From the NCBI GenBank assembly GCA_958298945.1, contig OY282606.1, forward strand, positions 59,223,920 through 59,287,919: a stretch of 64,000 nt of DNA. The letters are read 5' to 3'. A program made the position numbers and the translations under genes. Positions 32,138-44,624 of this stretch are shown here, piece after piece; the stretch's first letter is position 1; every line of letters starts with the position of its first letter. The DNA is from Atherix ibis (lineage: Eukaryota; Arthropoda; Insecta; Diptera; Athericidae). The notes beneath the pieces are model-generated. The model searched no databases and was not told where the DNA came from. It worked only from the letters and a program-made list of their open reading frames with translations.

Positions 32138-32625
32138 ACAGTTCGGCTGAAAAGTTTATAAGGTTGACGTCTAGATGGCACCTCTTACAAAAATCTACTT
32201 AATTATCACAAAGCACCATCCTTCAAATGAATTTGACAGCAATCGGTCGATTGGTTCGTGAGATATAGCATTTTGAGTGAAGCAACTTTTGTTATTGAAA
32301 AAAAAAATGGATAAAGAATTGGGCTACGAATTGCTTCCCCATCCACCGTATTCTCCAGATCTGGCCCCCAGCGACTTTTTCCTGTTTGCAGACCTCAAGA
32401 GAATGCTCGCTGGCAAGAAATTTAAGACCGATGATGAAGTGATTGCCGAAACTGAGGCCTATTTTGAGGCAAAACCGAAAGAGTACTATAAAAATGGTAT
32501 CGAAAAGTTGGAAGATCGCTATAATCGCTGTATCGCCCTCGGAAGCAACTATGTTGAATAATAAAAATGAATTTTGCAAAAAAAATATTTTTACTGTGTT
32601 ACCTTATAAATTTTTCAGCCGAACT
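32138..32625 (+). mobile_element. Mini-mariner: deletion derivative, 488 bp
   Basis: TA on both sides. Ends ACAGTTCGGCTGAAAAGTTT and, reversed, AAGTTCGGCTGAAAAATTTA, each continuing TAAGGT. The leader and the ATG are kept, but nearly three quarters of the transposase is deleted, so the start codon is fused to the C-terminal part. This is how MITEs arise from mariners. Confidence 0.9.
32307..32561 (+). pseudogene. C-terminal mariner transposase fragment with original start
   Basis: MDKELGYELLPHPPYSPDLA then PSDFFLF (third catalytic Asp), followed by GKKFKTDDEVIAETEAYF and the YVE end. The frame is open for 84 codons. The first two catalytic residues and the DNA-binding domain are deleted. If made, the product could not cut DNA. 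Confidence 0.9.
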
Positions 32626-32682
32626 TATTAAACTTACATATTAATAAAAAAAAATATTTTTATTAATATATAAGTTTAATAA
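32625..32682. repeat. 26-bp inverted repeat next to the mini-mariner
   Basis: Arms 32625-32650 (TTATTAAACTTACATATTAA plus TAAAAA) and 32657-32682 pair with one mismatch around a 6-nt loop. The left arm starts at the mariner target TA, so the transposon landed at the edge of the palindrome. Confidence 0.75.
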
Positions 32683-32689
32683 CTTAGAT

Positions 32690-33595
32690 ATTAATTTATT
32701 TTTAAAATACAATATATTATTGTAATGCAATGAAGACAACTGTCATAATATTCTCAAAAAGGAAAAAAAACCATTACCATATGTAAAACTAGAACTTTTT
32801 TAAATATATATTTGTGAATATAAAGTTATTATAATAAATATAATAACTATCCTATATGAGTTATAATTTGGAACATATCAAAATTTGCATTATTATTTTT
32901 TAAAGAAATTACATGTCACGTGTAAGATGGATGAAATGGTTGTATACTTTCTAAGATCGTCAGAGCGAACCATAATTATTTTGTATTATTATGATTAGTT
33001 TTTTGGTTAAATAAGACTGGTCTGCCAATTTTTTTTGATTAGAAGATATGTAAAAAGCCTATAATTTTTAGATACTAAATTTTTATTATTGTAAATATTC
33101 AAGCATTCATATTTGTTTGGAAAAATACTTTTGGCGTTCCTTTAGTATATATTTAAGTAGGTATTGTTCTACATTTTACTATTTTATAAATGTGTATATA
33201 ACATAAGTAATATTTTCATAAATATTGTAAAAGCTTTAATAAGAACCCTATAACATTTTAAATAAAACTTAACCATATAGCTCTTATATACACGTATAGG
33301 TGAACGAACCTGTTTTATTTTATACAAATATCTTTGCATATAGTTGCAATAAATTGTTACAATAATTTTTTAAATATTAAATATAATTATATACAATAAA
33401 AATATTTTTTTTTGCAAATTTAAAGAAATAAAAGGAAATTAATAAGTACGATTAACTCTTCAAAAAGTTGACTATTTTTATAGTAATTTTATAAATTTGG
33501 TACAAAACTAGTTAGTTTTTTTTATAAGTTAATAATGCTTATAAAAGGCAAGTAAATGTCGTGTATACTGACATTTAATTTAAATATTGTTTAAG
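32690..33595. other. AT-rich DNA, nothing recognised
   Basis: No supported feature on either strand. Confidence 0.4.
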
Positions 33596-33599
33596 AGGG

Positions 33600-34170
33600 A
33601 AATTGAGCATTGCATTTTACACAATGTTGTAGTCCTAAAAGTTCTGTTCCGCAATCCGATAACTTAAATGTTGGTAATACGAGTATCTGTTTATTTTGAA
33701 CGCTCTCAGTTTCATATTAGATTTCAAGTGAATCGTTTGGCCATGTTTATACATAAACTATGCACATTAGTCTTCAAAAAATAGAATATGATTTTGCAGA
33801 ATTGATATGCATTACTAAAATTTTTATGAGTTAAAGATATGCATATCATCAAAGACATTATCGGAAATAAAAATAAGATATAGATTGGTATTGATGAAAC
33901 TACCTTGAGTGATACCGACATTAATGTAAAATATTTTAGAGAAATGGTTGAAAAGTAATGTTGCGATAGTTTGATTTTAATATTTAGGTAATTATAAGTA
34001 CCATGTTCTTGAGTTTCTAAAGTAAAACTGCGTGCCAATAATGATCGAAAGCTATAATTGAAAAAAATAATTAGCCAATATTGTTTATGAGAAAGAAAGG
34101 GTGGAATGAAACCGCCATTATGATGATATTGCTTGGTGGTAGCATGATCACATCAAAACCTAAGTTATGT
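33600..34170 (-). pseudogene. Reverse transcriptase fragment of a Jockey-type element
   Basis: On minus, in order: IIAFDHYWHAVLL near 34040-34080 (compare FLDIEKAFD.VWH.GLL), then in another frame LLFNHFSKIFYINVGITQGS followed by FINTNLYLIFISDN (compare I.AGVPQGS...P.LYLIFISD). Fewer than 150 codons are recognisable and no ends were found. Old relic. Confidence 0.6.
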
Positions 34171-34174
34171 TAGA

Positions 34175-36370
34175 GAAAAATACTGATAGATTCTAGAATA
34201 GAAAACTTTTCTTAAAGTTGGGATTAAGATGATGAGACCGAAAATAAAGCGTAAATAGATAAGTTCATTTAGATTAAAAATAATTTTTATTATCGAGAAT
34301 ATTTAATTGAGTAATTATTGGGTTGAAAAATAATTCGAATTTTATATAAACTAATGGACTAAGGAAGAAAATTCATTGGGTCTAAATGTATTTGTTAGGT
34401 GTTTTTCGAATATGTCTTTCCTTGTCAGATTTTGCTTCTTTTCCTTTATTCTTTTTTTAGCAGATAGTTAATGTTTGCTTTAAAATTGAGTATTTTATAG
34501 CAGATAATTTTGCATATTTGCTGAATATTTTTATAATGTAGATAATTACTTTTCATGAAGTTCTTCTTGAAAATGATTGAGTTTACATTTGGCACTGGTT
34601 ATTTGGATGCTTAAAATATATTTCGATAAATATTACTAATTATCTGCGACATTTAAGGCTTACATTGAAATTTTATTATTTGGTATAACTATATAGTTCA
34701 CCTCCACCTCTATATAGATTGTGCGTAAGACATAATGTTAAGCATTCTAAAAAACAATCACTTTACCAGAAAGTATATTTTGATTAACTAATAATTGCCA
34801 ACATCTTTTTTAAATAAATATATAAGTTTATTTTAATTTAATAAATTTGTGAACAAGGCAGTAGATAAGGATATAAAATCATATACTAGTAAGTAGTCTT
34901 TCAAATCAAATAACTAGCTGTTGCTCAAACACTTATGTGCATATAAATACAATCATATATAAGCTATTATTTAATGAAACGCTACTGAGTGTTCACTATT
35001 TATTAATTTGTTAATCTTTATTTTTCAAATCATATTTTTTATTTGTTTAAAATAATAATAGCTTAAATTTTGAATGAATATTTTTTAGTTTTTATTTAAA
35101 TAGATTCACTACAAAAAATTGCATAAGTAAATTCGATATGAACAAAATTATTATATTGTATATTAATTTGTGTGTACGAGTATTTATTATATTATTTGTA
35201 TTCATTAAAAAAAAACAATAAATACTAACATAAAAATTAATGTGAAATTATTTTTATAAAATTAAAAAAATATGTTTTATATGATTATGATATATGGCAC
35301 CTCTTTTGACTTAAAAAGGCTGAACTTTATTTATTGTAAAAACTGGAAGCCTTTTGAAATATTTTCTTTAGTATTTTCCTATTTAAAATAATTTTTTTTA
35401 TTCCCAAGAATGAATGAATATGATTGATAACTTGTCGTATTAAATGATGCACTAACGAAATAGCTTATAAAAAGCTTAAAACATCACATGGCAATTGTGG
35501 ATGAAAACACAAAAACATATTGAAGATGAGAGTAAAGCAACGAGTGGCTGTTCTTCAATGTTATTTTTTTAATTTATGAGTTAACACTTCCTTTTCTATA
35601 AATAAGAGTAGAAGTTTATCATATAGAATTGGGGAAACTGCGCGAAAAGCTTTTGAGAGAATTCTTTATTTTCTGAATTCTTTATCGAAAAACGATACTT
35701 TCAAATATTTTCCTACAAGTTGTTTTTTATATCAAATATTTAAAGACATTTTGCTGTTACTAATGCAATTTTTTATCAAAGTTACCTATATTGGCGTAAA
35801 AAAAGAAATCACTTTATCTACATTTTTATAGTATATTTTAGTATCAATTAAAGTTTTTCATTGTATTCCCCCATTAGGAGATTAAAGCCTAGAATATTAA
35901 TGAACTACTAAAAGTATAAAAAAGTTAAGCGAATTCAACAAGTTAACATATTTCGATAATATTTACAAAGAGTATCACCAAATAGCATCAAATACGTTAT
36001 AAAGAAAAGGATCTTGTCTCAAATACCTTACAAAGAAACAAGCAAACAAATATTATAGCATATAAATATATGAAAAATACGCGAATATAATTGCTGAATC
36101 ATATTTATGGAACAATTTTGCAACGGGCAAAGTTTTCATAAAATTATTGGCTAAAGTCCAAATGAGTTACTATAAAAAAATTTTAGTTTAAAACTTTTTA
36201 TTATTTTTTAAATATAGTGATATTTATAAATTAAATATAATTTATTACAATACTTTACCAAATTAGATTAATAGAAATAACTTCTGGAAACATAATTATT
36301 ATATACTCAGCAATTTTAGTAACCTACCTTTATTTATTATTATTTTATTACTGGTAATGTATATTCGCAA
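34175..36370. other. Long AT-rich stretch, nothing firm
   Basis: Very AT-rich. A 19-codon hydrophobic frame at 34412, after a TATATAAA at about 34342, lacks a usable second exon (see rejected list). No LTR matching the copia element that follows was found at its 5' side. Confidence 0.4.
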
Positions 36371-36435
36371 TATAACACCAACAAGTTTCGGTGCGGATGA
36401 ACATGTTCAGAAATTAATTCGATATTTCTTAAAAA

Positions 36436-37200
36436 TGGAAAATAATACGCTGAGAATTGAAAAATTTATCGAAGGCGGACAATGACATTTGTGGAAATTT
36501 CAAATGCGACAAATTTTGGAAGCTGGCTACATGTACGCGGTAACTAATGGCATTGAGTCAATTTCGGCAGAAGTGTTGAATGACAAAGGTGTCATTATAA
36601 ATTGAGGAGAAATTTTAATGTGGAAGAAATAGGATGCGCGGGCGTGATGAACAACTACAACGTCGCTGGGCAGACTACTGTTGCTGCAATTCCTAAATTC
36701 CGAAATAGCAAGTGCGATGTGGCCAACGCTCAAGAGCATTTATGAGAAATTCACGCAATCAAATATTTTGTTATTGCAACAGAAATATTATGCTTTCAAA
36801 AAGGAATCGGGAGATGATATTGCAACATTTTTATAAAAATTAATGGAAGTAGTGCAGCAGATGAAGAATCAGAAAGGGAACATTTCTGCAACAATGGTAA
36901 TTGCAAAAATTCTGATGGCATTTCCTCCAAAATAAAATTATTTTCACAGTGCGTGGGAGTTGGGTGCGAGTGTCGATCAGAATTTGACGATTTTGCGATC
37001 ACATTTATTGACGGAGGAGCTACTTTTAAAATCATAAGGAAAGGTCGAAAATATTGAATTGTTCGTCGCCAAAAGAAATTTATGCAGAAAGAATGTTGCG
37101 AAAAATGGAAACTGAAAGGCAAATATTTTAAATGCAGTGAGAGTGGTCATTGGCGACATGATTATATAAAAAACAAATCGAACACAGTAAAAGAAGAAAA
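36436..37200 (+). pseudogene. Copia Gag, broken
   Basis: MENNTLRIEKFIEGG and LWKFQMRQILEAGYMYAV (compare NY..W...M...L...) open the domain. MWPTLKSIYEKFTQSNILLL then QQKYYAFKKESGDDIATFL and SATMVIAKILMAFPP are the conserved copia Gag helix region. FKCSESGHWRHDY is the zinc knuckle, with the last Cys now Tyr. Several stops. Confidence 0.75.
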
Positions 37201-37399
37201 ATTCTTGGGTTTTGGACTTCGGTACAAGCCGTCATATGTGTCATCAGCACGATTGTTTTACAAACTTTACAAAAATATCACCAAGTGTGACCATCGGATA
37301 TGGCATGCAAATCATAGCTGAAGGATAGGTTGATGCCAATATTCTTGCTTTTGATAGCAATGAATGTGTTTGAAAAAGCATTGAGAGTGGATAGAAACA

Positions 37400-38100
37400 T
37401 TAAAGCTGTTGAAACATCAAAGTGATGGTCTGTACCAGATGGTTATTAAAGTTGCTAAAATATCATTCGTCGAAGCAGTGGCAAATGTAGCAATTAAGAA
37501 ATGTTCACTTTGTGTGAGCGAATGGGAGCTATGTACAACATTGATTTTGTAAACGAAAAAATTTTGTGCGAGACGTGCGTATATGGGAAACAACATCGTG
37601 GTACTTTCAAACTTCGTAGAGAAAATCATCAACATGCGAAGCAATTATTTAAACGGGTGTGTGCGGATCGATATAGGAAACGTTCAAGGTATTGTTTAAT
37701 CTTAAAGGATGATTATTAACATTTTCGGATCGTTTATTTTGTGAAACAAAATTTGAATTTGCTGGCAATATGCAGAGTTTTGTTCGGCATGCGCAAAAGT
37801 TACATGGACACAACATTCGCATATCAGACAACAGATTGGAATTTATTAATAGACATGTACCAAATGCCTTGGAAATTTTGGGTGGAGGCTGTTCATGTGG
37901 CATTTTACTTCTTAAATCGTACTGGAACAAGCACACTGCAAAAGAATTCACGAAAAAATTGTGGTTCGAAAAGCAGTCGGAAATCGATCATTCATCTAAC
38001 TTCTGGTGCCTTTGCTTTGGAATATGTATATATATTTTTTTCATATATATTTAAAAGCAAAGGCAGCAAAAGTTAGATCTAAAATCAAGATAATATACAT
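37400..38100 (+). pseudogene. Copia integrase, broken
   Basis: Pre-integrase zinc region with VNEKILCETCVYGKQHRGTF, then RVCADRYRKRSRYCLILKDD near the first catalytic Asp. GHNIRISDNRLEFIN covers the DNG/E motif, and QMPWKFWVEAVHVAFYFLNR is the NR.P helix. Frames change at 37690, 37760 and 37860. It would have inserted the cDNA. The end of the frame passes into a VGYDNN-like segment and CNVIFLVEE, typical of the integrase-RT junction. Confidence 0.75.
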
Positions 38101-38489
38101 TTGTCGGATACGATAATAATTGAAAGTGATATTGGGTCTGGAATCCGAAATCAAATAGGGTCGAAGTGGTTTGTAACGTGATTTTTCTAGTCGAAGAATA
38201 ACAAATACATAAGCAAATGCAGAGGCGGATGCGGAAGTAAAAACTGAGAAGAATATGATGCCAAAAGATCAAGTTGGTCATGAGAATGGTGCATTACATG
38301 AATTGGACAAACGAAACGTCATCAAAAGGCGTTTATGCGATCGATTGCGGCTGCACAACATCTATAATATTTTCAATCGAGAGTCTATTTCACAATATCT
38401 GCTATTAACGAGAGTAAGAGTTGGCAATTAGATCTGAAATTTATATACAGTGAGATCATAATATAAATTATATACATCTAAAATCGAAC

Positions 38490-39105
38490 ATCATTAAAAT
38501 TTATGGAAAGTGACGCCATTTGACGTGAAAATCGCTTTTCTCAATAGTTATTTGGAAGAGAATACCATATTTATATGAATGAACCGATAAGAGCGGACGA
38601 GTGTGCAAGCTATCCAAGAGTTTGTAGGGTTTGAAGCAAGCATCTAGATGCTGAAAAAGAAAGTTTACGTCATTCATAGCCAAATTTATTCTTCAGGGCG
38701 AGTGAATCGGATCCATGCGTTTTCGTATGCAAGAGTAAAATAGGCATGATGGTGTAGGAAATTTACGGTGACGACGGTTTGATAGCAGCGAAAGACAAAA
38801 AGAACAATGAATCTACGTTGACGACGGTTTGATAGCAGCGAAAGGCGAAAGAGCTCATCAATTTCAATATAAACCATATCGGAAAGCGCGATACGAGTTG
38901 TGAAGAATCCGGAATTTCATAAAAGAACGAATCACATCGATGTACGATATCATTTTATCCACGAGAAATAAGAAAACAATATTTTCGAATTAAAATATGT
39001 GTCAAGCAACGAACAGATAGATGATATCATAACGACGGCACTACCAAGGGACAAACATCAATATTTCAGAGAGTTGCTGGACATTTTGACAAAGAATTAA
39101 TTTTT
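38490..39105 (+). pseudogene. Copia RT and RNase H end, broken
   Basis: FDVKIAFLNSYLEEN matches the DVKTAFLNG.LEE motif of copia RT. EIYGDDGLIAAK stands for the YVDDGLIA catalytic site with Val now Gly. The C-terminal IDDIITTALPRDKHQYFREL matches the RNase H end (QIADIITKALPR..F..LR..L). Most of RT between is deleted. Confidence 0.8.
38767..38848 (+). repeat. Tandem duplication over the copia catalytic motif
   Basis: GACGACGGTTTGATAGCAGC and the following GAAAG occur at about 38769 and 38820, spaced 51 bp. This duplicated the YxDDGLIA codons. Confidence 0.8.
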
Positions 39106-39132
39106 GTTCTCTTATAACTAAAATTAGAGTGT

Positions 39133-39320
39133 TGAATGTATTTAAATGCACTCGGTATTTAATAAGTAGTGCAAGTTATTTTGTCGTACATCTAGTAATA
39201 TGTGCAAAATCACTGTAGAGTTAGTTTATGACGTTTGAATTGCATCATTGTTATATTGTATCATAGATATGATGTGGTTTTTATCACCTATGTGGCTGGT
39301 TCATTTAATAAATATGCTAT
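39133..39320 (+). repeat. Possible copia 3' LTR
   Basis: Starts TGTTGAATGTATTTAAATGC right after a purine tract. An AATAAA lies near 39308. No second copy was found for comparison, so this rests on position alone. Confidence 0.3.
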
Positions 39321-39469
39321 TATTTTTTCTTGTTATTTTTTTAATTTACGGCGGCTTTAATTCATTGTACTGGACGGTATTTATGTAAAATACCTTTTCT
39401 ATAGTCAAAATACTTGACACTTATGTAGAACATACACTTCATTTCCCAGCAGCGGATTGGCTTATTAGG

Positions 39470-42060
39470 CAATGATCTGAAAATATCATTATTTTAGGAC
39501 ATGTCGCGGAAAAATATTCCAGGACTGGTTCAATACCTTTGATTCCAGCTACTCTCTTCTTAGTAATAGATCACTGATCTTCTTTTCGGCTATGGGGACT
39601 GTGTCCATCCTTGAATTAAATTTAAATCCTACACTAATTTTTCATATTTGTCTTGGAGGATGCATTGCTCTCTCGAAGGAAGTGATTACCTCTCCATTAT
39701 TATCATAGAAGGCGTGAGGTATACGAATATAAAACTGACTCCACGCAAAAGCTTCAGAGTATTTACCTGTTGCTCCTCTAATGAACTAGGAAGATAATAA
39801 TGTAGCCAAAATCATAATACTTACTGCTAGTCTATCAAATACTTCATCCTCTGGCACTTCTAATATCGCCTTGGGTAACACAAGAAATTGTCGTGCTGAG
39901 ATATGCAAGAGACAGAGCCTTAAATAATAATCATACTTTTTCCAGTACGGAAGACTAAGTTCTGCAAAAGTCAAAAGAGCGCTGAAAATGTCCAAGTATA
40001 TCTCGATTGATAGTCAAACCTCACTGAGGGAAGCGTAAAGAGGTATTAATCGGGTTCTTGGGTATTAAATAAATGGGCTAATTTCTTCAATTGAGGCTGA
40101 AGACGGAATTATAACTGACACACCTTCCATTGTTAAGGTATTGACAAAGTCCTGTGTATCTTTCTCTTTAAATGAGCACGTTAGCAATGAATATGGGAAG
40201 GACAAATTCATCTTTGCAAAGAATATCGAATTCTTCTCTCTATTTCTACATTTATTTTAAATCAGCCAATATCGCTTACCTCGTAAAGATAATATATCCT
40301 TCAAAATAATTGGGGAGGTTTCGATATCATTCCATTATAGAATTATAAACTTCTTCAATAAAGTGATGGAATAGCCTACCTTTCCCACCTGCTCAAACGA
40401 TATTGTAGTAGCTTTTAGACTGATCTAGATTCTTGACCAGAATTTTGATTCCTGATACAAAAATAGACTTTGTGGCAAACTACTGTCGTTAGATTTGGAA
40501 AAGGCATGCGATGGCATTTGCCCACACAGAGTCACGATTCAATTATCTAATTAAGGTATTCTCTCTGACACTTTAGATCTATTACGATTATATCCAATCG
40601 GCATAACCTTCACGTTTCATGCAAATAGTTATCTTTCGTCCAAACGTAAGATGGAAAACGATATTTCTCAAGAATCCCCATTATCAACCAGGCTCTTCAA
40701 TAACTACGTGTACATACACTCCTTATCTCTTTGATATACTTTATATAAGTTTGATATACTTTATGCGAACAATATATACATTCTCATATTCAGCATATTA
40801 CAGTAAGATAAGATTAACCAAATGAGCTCGATCATAATACTATCAACTACTGAAGTAGCAAAAATGATGCCGTTATCCCCACGAAAAAAACTGTACTATC
40901 CCCATTTTTGCAGAAAACATGATCGCCCTTCCAACATATACTCAACAGCTTCAACCTTCCTTCAGCTAGCTGATTTAATAAAGATTTCGTGTATTAACAT
41001 TACATGTGCAGAGAGATGGAATCGAATTAGAGTAACCAATGCTATTTTAAGACAGTGCGGCTCTTAGAGTAACCAATGCTATTTTAAATGGCTCGATACT
41101 TGTTAGAATGCCAAAAGCAGAGCTAAACACAGTCGAAGCTGCGGTTAAGCGTTGCATCAGACTAGCCAGTGAAGAATATCGAACCTCTCCGATCGACTCC
41201 ATTCTGATTGAAAATGGTCTTAATCACACTTTCTTATACTTGTTCAAATCTTGCTCCTATATAAAAACCTCTGTTTCACTAATTACCCTCTACATATCCT
41301 AATTAAAACCATAATTTTTGCCGCCTATTCAAAAAGATGTTCATTCTCAATTTCATTACTGGTATCGGACCTAGAACGAAATCTATCCGCTTATTTGTTA
41401 CTCTACCAAGCTTCCCCCTTTACCAAGATTAGAAACCGTAGTTAGGAGCAGAGATAAGAGAGTCTACGTCATTAAGCAGATGTTGCCAGCTCGTAACAAC
41501 ATTCGGTACAACCTGGTGAACAATAGGTATGTCGAATTACGCTGGGTTCCGGTTCATGTGGGTATTTTGGGAAATGAGTGGGCGGCTAAAGTCACGCGGG
41601 AAACCATTTTGCATATGTGTACATACCAGTAATCCCTTATTTACCTTGCCTATTCACAAAATGGTACTTAACATCTTTACCCTCTCGTAGACAAATAGAC
41701 TGGATAATTGACAATACTTTTTCGTCAACTTTTTGGCGCACTACCAATAAGCCGGTGTATTCAATGTTCTTACAGAAATTTTGAGCAAGTAACCTGCTCA
41801 GAAATTTGATTGGACATTCCGCTTTCACTCATAATTTCCTATTTGGAAACCGCTCTTGTCCCATTTGGCAATCCTATGGCGTTCATATTATAATCTCTCA
41901 TATAAAAAGCTAATACTGCCTAAACCAGAATTTATTTGTGAATAAAATTCCTTCAATTGTGGAGCTCATTGATCAAATAAATCAATTTTTAATTCCTCTA
42001 TTTAATTTTTTCAAACAAATTAATCTACTCCACAAAGTTAAGTGCAATGTCGATTTTCCT
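39470..42060 (+). mobile_element. I-clade non-LTR retrotransposon B (ORF2 part)
   Basis: Plus-strand relative of the element at 24.2-28.2 kb, 5'-truncated: it begins in the endonuclease. Endonuclease, RT and RNase H are all recognisable but full of stops. Confidence 0.7.
39473..42060 (+). pseudogene. I-clade ORF2 B, broken
   Basis: ENIIILG then CRGKIFQDWFNTFDSSYSLL (endonuclease, 39475-39560) parallels the same place in element A. LDLEKACDGICPHRVTIQL and, further on, QESPLSTRLFNNYVYTL are RT motifs; YADD is not readable. MPKAELNTVEAAVKRCIRLA at 41108 is the thumb. VELRWVPVHVGILGNEWAAK (41530-41590) is RNase H. The tail after 41800 contains IGHSAFTHNFLFGN. A 22-bp direct repeat (AGAGTAACCAATGCTATTTT) occurs at about 41027 and 41067. 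Confidence 0.75.
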
Positions 42061-42069
42061 AATTAATGT

Positions 42070-43680
42070 TTTATCCATTTTTTCTTAGAAATATGGCTAA
42101 TTTTTCAAATACGTAAGATGGTTGTAGTGATTGTTTTTTTATAACCTCTGGTACCTTACAAACAAACAAATAAAGATTCTGTTTTCAACTATTCAATCGG
42201 AGTGTGGAATGCTCTGCCTTTCTGGATTTATGGGAGTCATTACAGTCAATAGCTTTTTAAGGAGTAAAGTACATCGACACCTCTACTTTTATGTCCTCTG
42301 TTACCTTACATAAACATGATCTACTATACCATTATAAGGATAATCATAATTCTGTTAGCGTAAGTGCTTTATAAAAAAAAGAGAAGAACAAGAAAGTTTA
42401 ATTGTTTTTCGAACTGTAATTAAAGCAAATAACCGACAGCAATTTGAAGGAAGAAATTCATTGATGGTTGTGACAGCAAACAGAGCCTTATTTAGTTAGT
42501 CTAAGCTATTTTGCTCGAAACATCACTCTGAAAAGTTAATGCTTTACTGTACCAAACCTGGCAGTTCTCATGTATTGAAAATAAAATCAGCAGTAAGAAT
42601 TATTACTACCTTAATACCGCATTTACAAGGAGGATTATTAGAAGACAATTTGGCTGCCTGCATGTATATTTATTGATAAAATTTTCGAATACTATTAAAC
42701 AGCTTGGTAGTTAATAGAATTAAGCTAAATAAGTTTAGAATAGATAAGAAAAGTTTATAGTAGTTTGCAAAAATTTGCATTTATAGTAGCAGAAGACGCG
42801 GAAGGTGAAAAGCCCTTAAGACGATAGAATGAACGCGTTTGCCAGAATGCACTAATAGTGAAATAGATTCACGTTGAACATCTTAAAATCAAGTAGAATT
42901 TTACAGTTTCTAAACCACAATAGAGATTATTTATTGATTTCTTCAATCATATAATAACAATAGCATAGAATGAAATTTATTGATTTCTTCAATCACATGA
43001 TAATAATTTCATATTTTTAAGTTTTTCTTACAATTGATAATTCAGTATCTAAGATTTAGGTATTTAGGGTTATAAGCGTTTGATTTTTATGTTTTATTTT
43101 GGAAATGAATAAATTGGTTACATACATCGTGTTTACTAGTGTGAAAGGACAACACTTAAAACTTGAACATGTTATATACAACTAGGGGTAATGAATTTCA
43201 TTGTAAACAAAAGCTGCCGAAAGCCATTCAAACATGGTTCACAAGTTAGTTATTGTTTATCTAGCCGTGACACGATAAAGGTGGATACTTCGTGAGGACG
43301 CGAGAACAATATTGAGTGATGCGGTACCATTCCAACTGGCATTATATTGAAGGGAATACTTCATTTGGGTCTATTTAGATATCGATTTTACTTTTAATTA
43401 TATATCCTTTCATGTTGCTTAACATCAACCGAAGTGGTTTAATTAAATTCAGTATGTCAAAAAATACAATTTGTGGTTATATAAGCTTAAAATTTTTATT
43501 ATATTTTATACAGATTGACTAAGATTAATTTCACTACATACGTGTTTTGTCAATAATATATAAGTGATACACCTAATATTTACTTCATTTTAAATTTTAT
43601 TTGTTAACTGTAGTTAAAAATCATTTATAAAACTATAGCAAACTAAATTACTAAAAGTTTTCTGGAGCCATTTAGTACCG
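42070..43680. other. AT-rich DNA with a 49-bp-spaced direct repeat
   Basis: ATTTATTGATTTCTTCAATC is repeated at 42926 and 42975, followed by A(T/C)AT(A/G)ATAA. No genes recognised. Confidence 0.4.
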
Positions 43681-43686
43681 AAACCG

Positions 43687-43902
43687 TTGAACGATATCGC
43701 AACCGGTCAGTCACTGATAAAATTAGACTTAATAGGTGCGGTGCAATGGATAGTTTATTTATTCTGTATGAATGATGTAGAACCTGCTCGTATAGTCTTA
43801 AGTGACTGCAGTAATGTAGGAGGGGACAACATAAACACTACCTTTATTGGACTGATGGTTCAAGCTAGCATATCAAACAGTTATGGGCTTGACGAACTGT
43901 AA
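43687..43902 (+). other. Unassigned 71-codon ORF
   Basis: Less AT-driven composition than its surroundings, with a hydrophobic stretch (GAVQWIVYLFCM) followed by VEPARIVLSDCSNVGGDN. Beyond the stop, in frame, acidic residues continue (FDIFDIAELE, SDVVDDD). It may be a decayed exon or transposon piece. No family is recognised. Confidence 0.2.
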
Positions 43903-44279
43903 TCCGGAACGTTTGACATTTTTGATATAGCAGAGCTAGAATAAGAATCCGGTTGTTCCGATGTTGTTGACGATGACAAGTAGTTAAACAATAATTATTT
44001 CTACATGATTCGTTAGTATATAAGTAAAGCTCAATAGTGTTATGATTTTTAAATTAAAAAATGTCGGAGAAGAAAGTATTTTTCCTAGATGTTGGGAAAG
44101 ACGGGGAAAGTATTAAAATTTGGATAAAAATTTTATGAACGTTAAGTTCCACAGGAGTATGGTCAGTGACGACCATATTCAAAGACCACATGTTTCAGCT
44201 GGTTTTATGTGGGTGGGTTCAAAATTAGTCCTAAGATGAGATCTCACAACTACTATGAGCAGAAAAATTATGCCAAAAC

Positions 44280-44620
44280 ATAAGGGGGGTAATGGAGATA
44301 CCCGAGACTGTTGAGCTCTCCATGAGTGGGAAAGGGAGACAAAAAAATTTAAAATAGTAGTGAGAAGAAAAGGAAATTTAAAAAAATTAAAAGGAAACAG
44401 AAAAAAACTAAAATAGGGAGGGTGAAGTCGTCCGACGACCTGGTTGGGAGAGTCTTAGATGGAAATGCTCTCCCTGGACTGCCCAACCGCGCTATGGCAC
44501 TCCGCGACCAAAATATATTGTAGTTTGAGTGCCCCTTTTGTTGATGGTGATCTCATTTCTAATCCATTAGAGGGCAACCGAGTACCTGCGGGAAGGAGGA
44601 AACTTGAATAAAAATACGAT
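44280..44620. other. Purine-rich and GC-richer block of unknown origin
   Basis: Begins with GGGGGGTAATGGAGATACCC, passes through a purine-rich run (44320-44420), and ends in a GC-richer part with CGTCCGACGAC and CTCTCCCTGGACTGCCCAAC. It has no ORF and stands out from the flanking AT-rich DNA. It may be an untranslated region of a retrotransposon. Confidence 0.3.
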
Positions 44621-44624
44621 TATA

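Larger units (their letters stand above)
36380..39120 (+). mobile_element. Decayed Ty1/copia retrotransposon
   Basis: Gag, integrase and RT/RNase H pieces follow in the copia order (integrase before RT) on plus over 2.7 kb, much shorter than an intact 4.5-5 kb element. The protease was not seen. A possible 3' LTR starts at 39133 after the purine-rich AACTAAAATTAGAG, with TGTTGAATGTATTTAAATGC. No 5' LTR was recognised. Confidence 0.8.

Noticed and set aside
34342..34475. Third secreted-peptide gene (TATATAAA, then MSFLVRFCFFSFILFLADS and stop)
   Set aside because: No good donor before the stop, no second exon with cysteines or a clear mature peptide; AT-rich chance frame is likelier.
42926..43007. 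CRISPR-like direct repeats
   Set aside because: Only two AT-rich copies, in an insect genome with retrotransposons all around; simple duplication.
44018..44137. TATATAAG followed by small frame MSEKKVFFLDVGKDG
   Set aside because: No signal peptide, no splice sites and a stop after 25 codons.
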